NCBI GenBank assembly: GCA_050010115.1
Contig: JBEKLQ010000159.1
Span: 1 to 5,594, forward strand
Direction of reading: 5' to 3'
Length of the DNA stretch: 5,594 nucleotides
DNA from: JAKACA01 sp050010115
GTDB lineage: Bacteria; Actinomycetota; Acidimicrobiia; Acidimicrobiales; Bog-793
The translations under genes and the position numbers were made by a program. This document shows, piece after piece, positions 1 through 5,594 of the stretch. The first letter of the stretch is position 1. Every line of letters starts with the position of its first letter. Below the pieces are notes generated by a model that made no database searches, was not told the origin of the DNA, and was given only the letters and a program-made list of their open reading frames with translations.

Positions 1-153
1 GATGAGCACCGTGCAGCACCCGCACTGGCCCGATGGCGAGCAACCGTCTTTGGGCGACGTGACGTCGAGCTCCTCGCGCAGCGCGGCCAACAGATGAGGG
101 TGTGTGTCGGCGACCTCGACGGGAACCCCGTTGAGCGTGAACGACATCGTCAT
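1..153 (-). CDS. Xanthine dehydrogenase-type molybdenum hydroxylase, N-terminal [2Fe-2S] domain (partial, 3' end outside window)
   Basis: The 51 visible residues are the start of a plant-type [2Fe-2S] ferredoxin domain of the xanthine dehydrogenase/aldehyde oxidase family. It opens MTMSFTLNG, continues LLAALREELDVTSPKDG and carries the cluster motif GCSPSGQCGCCTV with Cys38, Cys44, Cys46 and Cys47. In this family the domain passes electrons from the molybdopterin site to another cluster or acceptor in the cytoplasm. From memory, the CSPSGQCGCC form is typical of large single-chain enzymes in selenium-dependent molybdenum hydroxylase/purine loci, where a molybdopterin domain follows. That part lies outside the window, so fusion versus a separate small subunit cannot be seen. 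The start is ATG at 153-151, one base after the carbamate kinase stop; a second in-frame ATG lies at 147-145. No strong ribosome binding site precedes either, which suggests translational coupling. The domain family is certain; the substrate (xanthine, hypoxanthine, nicotinate-like or other) is inferred from context. Confidence 0.88.
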   Translation of the reverse strand, partial: MTMSFTLNGVPVEVADTHPHLLAALREELDVTSPKDGCSPSGQCGCCTVLI

Positions 154-154
154 C

Positions 155-1111
155 TCAGGCAGCGTCACCGTTCGTGAAATGCGTCCCGGTCTCACCCGCG
201 AGCGCCCGCTCGACGTTGTCCGGGTCGGTCACGATTGCCTCCGCTCCACCCCGATCAAGGTAGTCGAGGATCGCCTGGATCTTGGGTGCCATCGAGCCAG
301 GTGCGAAGTGCGAGCCCTCTGCGAGGTATTCACGGGCCTCGTTCGCCGTCAGATGGTCGACGGAGCGTTCTGTCGGCGTACCGAAGTTGAGCGCCACCTT
401 CTCGACGGCGGTGGAGATGAGCAGGAGATCGGCGCCGAGGTTGTTGGCGAGCAGCGCCGAGGCGAGGTCCTTGTCGATGACCGCAGCCACCCCGGTAAGG
501 CTACCGTCGGCGCCTGCCACGACCGGGATGCCGCCGCCACCCGCGGTCACGACCGTGACGCCTGCCTCCACGAGCCGGCTGATGGCGGGCATCTCGACGA
601 TGCGGATCGGCTTGGGCGAGGCGACGACGCGGCGGAAGCCGCGGTTGGCGTCTTCGATGAGATCCCATCCCTGCTGGCGCCGGCGCTCGGCCATCTCTTC
701 ATCCATGAACGAGCCGATCGGCTTGCTCGGGTGCGAGAACGCCGGGTCGTCTGCGGCCACCTCGGTCTGACAGATGACCGTCGCCGCCTGGTTGGCCATA
801 CCCAGGCGGAGGAACTCGTTGTACAGGTTCTGCTGCAGGGCGTAGCCGATAGCTCCCTGCGTGTCGGCTCCGCAGACGTCGAGGGGCACCTCGTGCAGCT
901 CGGAAGCCGCCATCTCGGAGCGCCGCAGCACGAAACCCACCTGCGGCCCGTTCCCATGCGCGATCACCACGTTCCAGCCGTCGCGGATCATGCCGACGAC
1001 GTGGTGGCATGTCTCGCGTGCCGCGATGTACTGGTCGAGCACGCTCTGATGCTGCTTGTCCCGGATGAGGGAGTTGCCACCGATGGCGACGACGGCGGTG
1101 CGGGCGACCAT
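155..1111 (-). CDS. arcC: Carbamate kinase (ArcC/YqeA family)
   Basis: This 318-residue protein has the usual length (about 310) and all motifs of carbamate kinase, an amino-acid-kinase-fold enzyme that makes ATP from ADP and carbamoyl phosphate. Visible motifs are AIGGNS (9-14, phosphate loop), AHGNGPQVG (51-59), ADTQGAIGYALQQNL (82-96), HPSKPIG (127-133, with the expected active-site Lys130), AGGGGIPVV (190-198), AVIDKDLASALLA (210-222) and PGSMAPKI (271-278). It is cytoplasmic. The gene starts 5 bases after the upstream carbamoyltransferase stop, with a GAGGG-like ribosome site overlapping that stop, and ends 1 base before the molybdenum hydroxylase gene. No arginine deiminase is present, so the carbamoyl phosphate most likely comes from the two adjacent carbamoyltransferases running in the degradative direction, as proposed for YqeA in the E. 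coli purine locus. The family call is very secure; the pathway is inferred. The symbol arcC names the family and does not claim an arginine deiminase pathway. Confidence 0.95.
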   Translation of the reverse strand: MVARTAVVAIGGNSLIRDKQHQSVLDQYIAARETCHHVVGMIRDGWNVVIAHGNGPQVGFVLRRSEMAASELHEVPLDVCGADTQGAIGYALQQNLYNEFLRLGMANQAATVICQTEVAADDPAFSHPSKPIGSFMDEEMAERRRQQGWDLIEDANRGFRRVVASPKPIRIVEMPAISRLVEAGVTVVTAGGGGIPVVAGADGSLTGVAAVIDKDLASALLANNLGADLLLISTAVEKVALNFGTPTERSVDHLTANEAREYLAEGSHFAPGSMAPKIQAILDYLDRGGAEAIVTDPDNVERALAGETGTHFTNGDAA

Positions 1112-1116
1112 CGCCC

Positions 1117-2094
<978 letters not shown>

Positions 2095-2102
2095 CGTGGT
2101 GT

Positions 2103-2108
2103 CCTCCT
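2103..2108 (-). promoter_or_regulatory. Strong ribosome binding site for the knotted carbamoyltransferase
   Basis: AGGAGG on the minus strand, 8 bases before the ATG at 2094, inside the 17-base gap after the ATCase-like gene. It is the only textbook Shine-Dalgarno site in the window. It confirms the start at 2094 and suggests this gene is the most strongly initiated of the run. Confidence 0.85.
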
Positions 2109-2111
2109 CGA

Positions 2112-3065
2112 CTACTCAATCGCGCCGAGCACGAGCGAGAGCAACGCCATTCGCATCACCACACCGTTGAAGGCTTCCACCCAGTAGCGGGCGTGCCTGG
2201 TGCCGTCGACCTCCGGCGGTAGCTCGTCCATGCGGGGGAGGGAATGGAGCACGATGGCGTCGGACTTCCCCTTGTCGCGAAGGAGCTCCCGGGTCACCCG
2301 GTAGGCAGCAGGTGTGAGGCCGTGATCCGCCGACGCCTCGACGCGCGACTGGGTGTAGTCGGGCTGCACGACGGGCTCCATGTAGATGACGTCAGCATCG
2401 GCGATGCAGGCCTCGACGCTCTCGACCTCGCGGTACCGGACGCTTCGCTCGTCGAGCTCGGCCTTGAACTCACCCAGGAGCGACATCTCCTCGGGGGAGA
2501 CCACGAACGCCTCGAGGTCGAACTGGGACATGGCGTACAGGATCGAGTGCATCGTGCGCATACGCATGTCGCCGACGCACAGCACCTTCAACCCGTCGAG
2601 CGTTCCCTTGGCCTGCCAGGTCGTGTACAGGTCGGTCAACACTTGCGTGGGATGCTCGCCCCAGCCGTCGCCGCAGTTGATGACGGGCACGGATGCCCAC
2701 TTGGCCGCCTCGGCAGGAGCGCCTTGCTGGAAGTGGCGCATGGCGATGACGTCGCCGTAGTACTCGAGCATGTGGACCGTGTCCTTGATCGACTCCTGGT
2801 AGAAGTCGCCGGCCCGCGTCATCTTGGCGTCAGAGAAACCCAACACGTGCCCACCAAGCCGGTGCATCGCCGCCTCGGTGGCGAGACGCGTTCTCGTGCT
2901 CGGCTGATAGAAGGCCGTGAGCAGCGTCTTGTGCTTCAGCAGATCGCCGTTGCGGCGCTCGGCCGCGAACGGCCGGAGCCGGTCGGCCACGTCGAAGATC
3001 TGCAAGAACTCCTCCCGCTCCATGTCCTTGAGCGAGAGGATGTCCCGACCGAGAAAACTTCTCAT
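2112..3065 (-). CDS. Aspartate carbamoyltransferase-like protein with altered substrate site
   Basis: This 317-residue protein has the length and order of motifs of the ATCase catalytic chain: QPSTRTRLATEAAMHRLGG (54-72), MRH (109-111), VPVINCGDGWGEHPTQVLTDLYT (126-148), a GDMRMRTMHS stretch (165-174) with Arg170 matching E. coli Arg167, HSLPRMDE (274-281) and NGVVMRMALL (300-309). Carbamoyl-phosphate residues are largely kept (STRTR, Arg110, His138, Gln141). Two parts differ from PyrB: the 80s loop reads TRAGDFYQES (83-92) where E. coli has S80-x3-K84-G-E, and YMEPVVQ (228-234) stands where E. coli has the aspartate-binding Arg229 in YMTRVQ. It heads a minus-strand run ending in carbamate kinase and a molybdenum hydroxylase, with no pyrimidine-synthesis neighbours. 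I infer a catabolic transcarbamylase acting on a ureido compound. The ATG at 3065 has AAAGG 5 bases upstream. The family call is secure; the substrate is unknown, so no pyrB symbol is given. Confidence 0.85.
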   Translation of the reverse strand: MRSFLGRDILSLKDMEREEFLQIFDVADRLRPFAAERRNGDLLKHKTLLTAFYQPSTRTRLATEAAMHRLGGHVLGFSDAKMTRAGDFYQESIKDTVHMLEYYGDVIAMRHFQQGAPAEAAKWASVPVINCGDGWGEHPTQVLTDLYTTWQAKGTLDGLKVLCVGDMRMRTMHSILYAMSQFDLEAFVVSPEEMSLLGEFKAELDERSVRYREVESVEACIADADVIYMEPVVQPDYTQSRVEASADHGLTPAAYRVTRELLRDKGKSDAIVLHSLPRMDELPPEVDGTRHARYWVEAFNGVVMRMALLSLVLGAIE

Positions 3066-3093
3066 GGCTGCCTTTACCCCTTCTTCGTCTGCG

Positions 3094-3099
3094 AATCTA
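3094..3099 (-). promoter_or_regulatory. Possible -10 element for the minus-strand operon
   Basis: TAGATT on the minus strand fits TANNNT and lies about 28 bases before the ATG at 3065. That would give a leader of roughly 20 bases containing the AAAGG site. The -35 match is poor: only a TGA core in CTGAGG at 3118-3123 with an 18-base spacer. That hexamer lies within the palindrome at 3115-3127. Confidence 0.25.
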
Positions 3100-3114
3100 T
3101 CGTTCCGCGATGAT

Positions 3115-3127
3115 CGGCCTCAGGCCG
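3115..3127. repeat. Palindrome CGGCCT-C-AGGCCG, possible operator
   Basis: A perfect inverted repeat of 6 bases each side of a single base. It sits upstream of the candidate -10 at 3094-3099 and overlaps the expected -35 position of the minus-strand operon. GAGGCC at 3144-3149 and GGCCTG at 3146-3151 can also pair with its arms, giving alternative structures. The position would suit a dimeric repressor or activator, but high GC makes chance palindromes common. Confidence 0.35.
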
Positions 3128-3185
3128 GGGGGGGATCCGGCTAGAGGCCTGCGCCTATCTTCACGGCTTTAGCGGCGCGCTCCTA

Positions 3186-3199
3186 GGGCCGTTTGGCCC
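3186..3199. repeat. Short hairpin GGGCC-GTTT-GGCCC
   Basis: A 5-base-pair stem with a 4-base loop, in the middle of the divergent intergenic region. Only a short ATTT follows on the plus strand, so it is a weak terminator candidate at best. No upstream gene reads into it on that strand, which makes a regulatory site or chance pairing more likely. Confidence 0.3.
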
Positions 3200-3249
3200 A
3201 TTTCAACAGGCATCTCGGCGCTGAGCAGGGCCGCGGACCCGTGCGACCG

Positions 3250-3276
3250 ACCGGGCTTGGCTAGGGTCGGCCCGGT
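3250..3276 (+). repeat. Inverted repeat ACCGGGC...GCCCGGT overlapping the deacylase ribosome site
   Basis: Seven-base arms at 3250-3256 and 3270-3276 with a 13-base spacer. The right arm ends in GGT, which is the first half of the GGTGAT ribosome-site candidate at 3274-3279. A hairpin in a transcript starting upstream could mask initiation. The spacer also contains the TAGGGT promoter candidate, so an operator role is an alternative. Confidence 0.3.
3262..3267 (+). promoter_or_regulatory. Possible -10 element for the deacylase gene
   Basis: TAGGGT fits TANNNT, 18 bases before the TTG start, in the context TTGGCTAGGGT. It would give a very short leader of about 12 bases. No recognisable -35 hexamer lies 17-18 bases upstream. 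Weak call based on position alone. Confidence 0.22.
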
Positions 3277-3279
3277 GAT
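3274..3279 (+). promoter_or_regulatory. Candidate ribosome binding site deciding the TTG start
   Basis: GGTGAT matches the 3' part of the extended Shine-Dalgarno sequence (GGAGGTGATC) and lies 6 bases before TTG at 3286. An in-frame TAG at 3262-3264 and the lack of any ATG or GTG between it and 3286 leave TTG as the earliest usable start. Confidence 0.5.
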
Positions 3280-3285
3280 GATCTC

Positions 3286-4926
3286 TTGAGGCCGCTCGTG
3301 GTGCGGGGTGCCGCCATCCTCGACGGGACGGGCGCCGACCCCGTCGTCGGCGACGTCGCCGTCGACGGACGCGGCCGAATCATTGCCGTCGGCCCTGGAG
3401 CCGGGGCGCCGCTCGAGGCCGATGTCGTGGAGGGGGAGGGGCTCGTGCTCGTGCCGGGCTTCGTCGACCTCCATTCGCACTCGGATCTCTACACGCTGTA
3501 TCGCGAGGAGGAGGGCGCCGCACCCGTCGGCGACTCCCCGAAGCTCGTTCAGGGATGCACGGCGCAGGTGTTCGGCCAGGACGGCATCTCGGCGGCGCCG
3601 GTGTCGGACGAGGATCTCGAGGATCACAGGTCGTTCCTGGCCGGCCTCGACGGCTCCATCCCACTCGAGTCGTGGACGTGGCGGTCGTTTGGCGAGTACG
3701 TGTCCGCCGTCCGAGCCAGCGCGGTGACACGCACGGCGTTGCTCGTCGGCCATGGCACGATCCGCAGGCTCGTCATGGGCGACGCCGCCCGCGAGGCGAC
3801 GGACGCCGACCTTTCCGCAATGCAGGAGGCCCTGGTGGAGGCATTCGACCAGGGCGCCTGCGGGCTCTCCTCGGGCCTCGTCTACGTGCCCGCGGCCTAT
3901 GCCACGACCGACGAGGTGGCGGCGCTGTGCGAGGTGGTCGCCTCTCGGGGTCTGCCGTTCTTCGTGCACGTGCGCTCCGAGAGCGATCTCGTCGTCGAGG
4001 CCACCGATGAGGTGATCGAGGTGGCCGCCCGTACCGGCTGCCACCTTCACTACAGCCACATCAAGGCGGCCGGCCGGAGCAACTGGCACAAGGCGCAGGT
4101 GTTGATCGACCGCCTCGAGGCCGCCCAGGCCGCCGGCGTGGAGCTGTCCGCCGACGTCCATCCCTACGTGGCCGGCTCTACCTCGGCCATCGTCTTGCTG
4201 CCGCCCTGGACCCAGGCGGATGGCCACGAGGCCGCCATGGCGCGCCTCGCCGACCCGGCAGTGCGCGAGCGGCTGCGCCACCAGCTCATGGAGGACACGA
4301 CCTCGTGGGATAACTGGTGGGCGTTCTCCGACGGCTGGTCGGGACTTCGCGTAGCCCGTGCAAGCCGTCCCGGGATCGTTGGCCGCTCGTTTGCCGACGT
4401 CATCGAGGCCACGGGCGTGGCCGATCCCCACTCGCAAGAGGCGTTCGACGTCATCTTCGATCTCCTCGTGACCGAGGACCTAGGGATGTCGCTCGTGTCC
4501 TTCAACAACGTCGAGGAGAACGTCGCCTCGTTCATGATCCAGCCCTACACGTCGATCGGGACTGACGCCGTCGTCGACCACGGCGGCCATCCTCATCCCC
4601 GCCTGCACGGCACGTTCCCGCGCGTGCTCGGGCGTTTCGTCCGCGATCTCGGCGTCATGTCGTTGCCGGAAGCGGTCCGGAAGATGACGTCGCAGGCGGC
4701 GGCAGTCGTCGGCCTCGGTGGCAGGATCGGTCAGATCCGGCCCGGGGTGCCGGGCGATCTCGTGCTCTTCGACCCCGAGGTCGTCGCCGACCGGGCCACG
4801 TTCGAGGCACCCTACGAGTACCCGGTCGGAATCGCCGGGGTCTGGATTGGCGGTCGCCGGGTCGTGACCGATGGCGATGTCGTCGGCTCGCCTCTCGTGG
4901 CAGGACTTCCGGAGTCCGCGCCGTAG
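3286..4926 (+). CDS. N-acyl-D-amino-acid deacylase family amidohydrolase (D-aminoacylase)
   Basis: This 546-residue cytoplasmic metal-dependent amidohydrolase belongs to the family that releases D-amino acids from N-acyl-D-amino acids. An N-terminal beta-sandwich part (LVVRGAAILDGTG, 4-16) leads to metal motif DLHSHSD (61-67, His63 and His65). FGQDGIS (96-102) follows, then FFVHVRSES (225-233, His228), HYSHIKAAG (255-263, His258), DVHPYVAGST (290-299) and IGTDAVV (424-430, Asp427, the probable catalytic Asp). The signature HPHPRLHGTFPRVLGRFVR (435-453) and the closing ATFEAPYEYPVGI (504-516) complete the family pattern. The family type member is about 480 residues; the extra length is in the middle, around the Trp-rich stretch 340-351. 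Alcaligenes D-aminoacylase has its metal-bridging Cys96 in NCG, where this protein has QDG (Asp99). The start is TTG. The gene is transcribed away from the carbamoyltransferase operon and towards the hydantoinase. The actual substrate (N-acyl, N-formyl or N-carbamoyl) cannot be read from sequence. Confidence 0.88.
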   Translation: MRPLVVRGAAILDGTGADPVVGDVAVDGRGRIIAVGPGAGAPLEADVVEGEGLVLVPGFVDLHSHSDLYTLYREEEGAAPVGDSPKLVQGCTAQVFGQDGISAAPVSDEDLEDHRSFLAGLDGSIPLESWTWRSFGEYVSAVRASAVTRTALLVGHGTIRRLVMGDAAREATDADLSAMQEALVEAFDQGACGLSSGLVYVPAAYATTDEVAALCEVVASRGLPFFVHVRSESDLVVEATDEVIEVAARTGCHLHYSHIKAAGRSNWHKAQVLIDRLEAAQAAGVELSADVHPYVAGSTSAIVLLPPWTQADGHEAAMARLADPAVRERLRHQLMEDTTSWDNWWAFSDGWSGLRVARASRPGIVGRSFADVIEATGVADPHSQEAFDVIFDLLVTEDLGMSLVSFNNVEENVASFMIQPYTSIGTDAVVDHGGHPHPRLHGTFPRVLGRFVRDLGVMSLPEAVRKMTSQAAAVVGLGGRIGQIRPGVPGDLVLFDPEVVADRATFEAPYEYPVGIAGVWIGGRRVVTDGDVVGSPLVAGLPESAP

Positions 4927-4982
4927 GCCTCCCAGCGGGTGTCTCCTCGGCGTGTGTGAATGCCGCGATCTCTAACTTATCG
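4927..4982. other. Convergent junction between deacylase and hydantoinase
   Basis: A 56-base gap between two genes that end facing each other. No GC-rich hairpin followed by a T-run is visible. The only structure is an AT-rich palindrome at its right edge (4975-4988). Confidence 0.6.
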
Positions 4983-4988
4983 CTAAGT
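4975..4988. repeat. AT-rich palindrome ACTTA-TCGC-TAAGT at convergent gene ends
   Basis: A 5-base-pair stem with a 4-base loop that includes the hydantoinase stop codon (TAG on the minus strand, 4985-4983). It stands out as AT-rich in a GC-rich window and could act as a weak bidirectional end signal, but it lacks a T-run and is too weak for a confident terminator call. Confidence 0.25.
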
Positions 4989-5594
4989 AAGCAAGCCGGA
5001 TCTGGACCTGTCCAAGACCAGCGGCGCTCTCGTCACGTAGCGGCCCAAGCCCTCCTCGCCGACGAAGCGGCCGTCGACGGCCACAGGGCGCCCCCGGCTC
5101 AGCACGAGCTCCGGCCATCCTGTCACCGTCGTTTCCTCGTAGGGCGAGTGGTCCACCGCCATGTCGAGGTCGCGTGCGCCGAGGGGCTGGCGGCGGTCGG
5201 GGTCCCAAACGACCATGTCGGCATCCGAACCGATGGCGAGCGAGCCCTTGGCGGGCCAGAGGCCGAACGTCCGGGCCGGTGCCTCGGAGCACAGGCGTAC
5301 CCAGTCGGCGAGAAGGATGCGGCCCCCGAGGACGCCTTGGTAGACGAGGGCGAGGCGGGTTTCGATGCCGGGGAGCCCGCCGGGTATCTCGGTGAAATTC
5401 GCCACTCCCTCGGGACGGCCGAGCACGCCGGCCCGACGGTCGGCGCGCCAGAACGGGCAGTGATCCGTCGCGACCGTGTGGATGTAGCCCCGAGCCAGCC
5501 CTTCCCAGAGCTCCTCGGCGTGCCAGGGGTCGCGTAACGGCGGCGTACAGACGAAGTCGATGCCCTCGGGACCTTCGAGACGGCTGGCGTCGAG
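4983..5594 (-). CDS. Dihydropyrimidinase/hydantoinase family amidohydrolase, C-terminal part (5' end outside window)
   Basis: The reading frame is open from the window edge through 203 residues to TAG at 4985-4983. Counting from the edge, residues 13-47 include FVCTPPLRDPW, LARGYIHTVATDHCP and the metal-binding Asp of ATDH (Asp44). NFTEIPGGLPGIETR follows at 66-80, then APARTFGLWPAKGSLAIGSDADMVVWDP (about 105-132) and DHSPYEETTV near the C-terminus. These are the hallmarks of cyclic amidohydrolases that open dihydropyrimidines, hydantoins or related ureides to N-carbamoyl acids. The metal-binding HxH and carboxylated Lys lie outside the window. In standard dihydropyrimidinases the substrate loop reads IPNG; here it is IPGG, which suggests another cyclic ureide. 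The product class, an N-carbamoyl compound, is what the nearby carbamoyltransferases could use, although the deacylase gene on the opposite strand separates them. Internal GTG at 5426 is not the start, because the frame continues with family motifs upstream. Confidence 0.92.
   Translation of the reverse strand, partial: LDASRLEGPEGIDFVCTPPLRDPWHAEELWEGLARGYIHTVATDHCPFWRADRRAGVLGRPEGVANFTEIPGGLPGIETRLALVYQGVLGGRILLADWVRLCSEAPARTFGLWPAKGSLAIGSDADMVVWDPDRRQPLGARDLDMAVDHSPYEETTVTGWPELVLSRGRPVAVDGRFVGEEGLGRYVTRAPLVLDRSRSGLLT

Larger units (their letters stand above)
3066..3285. other. Divergent intergenic region, no gene seen
   Basis: This 220-base gap separates the minus-strand carbamoyltransferase operon from the plus-strand deacylase, so both promoters should lie here. 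It holds a 13-base palindrome (3115-3127), a run of eight G (3127-3134), repeated GGCCT/AGGCC blocks (3116-3126 and 3145-3150), a GGGCC-GTTT-GGCCC hairpin (3186-3199) and a 7-base inverted repeat next to the deacylase start (3250-3276). An ORF running through it on the minus strand is a shadow of the deacylase gene. I see no tRNA, known riboswitch or small gene. Confidence 0.6.

Noticed and set aside
2112..3065. Reading the ATCase-like gene as pyrB of pyrimidine synthesis
   Set aside because: No pyrC, pyrI, pyrR or carA/carB nearby, key aspartate-binding residues look replaced, and the operon partners are catabolic.
2244..3113. Plus-strand open frame of 289 residues opposite the ATCase-like gene
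   Set aside because: Shadow frame with repetitive HVEDLQ-type composition and no domain signature.
3127..3134. Run of eight G as a phase-variation tract
   Set aside because: It lies about 60 bases outside any coding region and beyond the probable promoter spacer, so length changes would not shift a reading frame; noted only as part of the control region.
3278..3289. Three-codon mini-ORF (ATG ATC TCT TGA) overlapping the TTG start
   Set aside because: Too short to distinguish from chance, and no attenuation-like structure or codon enrichment supports a leader peptide.
3169..4437. Minus-strand open frame of 422 residues opposite the deacylase, running into the intergenic region
   Set aside because: Although long, it is Gly/Arg/His-rich antisense translation of a gene whose plus-strand product has every expected motif.
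4956..5537. Plus-strand open frame of 193 residues opposite the hydantoinase
   Set aside because: Shadow; the minus-strand frame carries ATDH and other cyclic amidohydrolase motifs continuously.

Overview
The window comes from a high-GC bacterium, with roughly two thirds G+C by eye, strong G/C at third codon positions and one TTG start. It is densely coding. This fits an actinobacterial or Chloroflexota-like genome, but the sequence alone does not settle the lineage. I see no RNA genes, insertion sequences, CRISPR arrays or prophage signs. No stretch longer than about 220 bases lacks a gene.

Layout from left to right. Positions 1-3065 hold a tight four-gene run on the minus strand. In transcription order these are an aspartate-carbamoyltransferase-like protein (3065-2112), a YgeW/acetylornithine-carbamoyltransferase-like 'knotted' carbamoyltransferase (2094-1117), a carbamate kinase (1111-155), and the N-terminal [2Fe-2S] domain of a xanthine-dehydrogenase-type molybdenum hydroxylase (153 to the window edge). 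The gaps are 17, 5 and 1 bases. Positions 3066-3285 are a divergent intergenic region rich in inverted repeats. Positions 3286-4926 on the plus strand encode an N-acyl-D-amino-acid deacylase family amidohydrolase. Positions 4983-5594 on the minus strand hold the C-terminal part of a dihydropyrimidinase/hydantoinase, convergent with the deacylase.

The gene set resembles the anaerobic purine/urate catabolic loci known from Enterobacteria and gut anaerobes (E. coli ygeW-ygeX-ygeY-hyuA-yqeA with xdh genes). A likely scheme, which is inference, has four steps. The molybdenum hydroxylase acts on a purine or related heterocycle. The hydantoinase opens a cyclic ureide to an N-carbamoyl compound. One or both carbamoyltransferases run in the phosphorolytic direction, moving a carbamoyl group from a ureido compound to phosphate. 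Carbamate kinase then makes ATP from the carbamoyl phosphate. The deacylase could release an amino acid from an N-acyl or N-formyl derivative.

The most interesting point is the pairing of two different carbamoyltransferases with one carbamate kinase. The ATCase-like one appears to lack residues that bind aspartate (Arg229 in E. coli PyrB) and the usual Ser80/Lys84 loop residues. It is therefore probably not a pyrimidine-biosynthesis enzyme, and its substrate is open.
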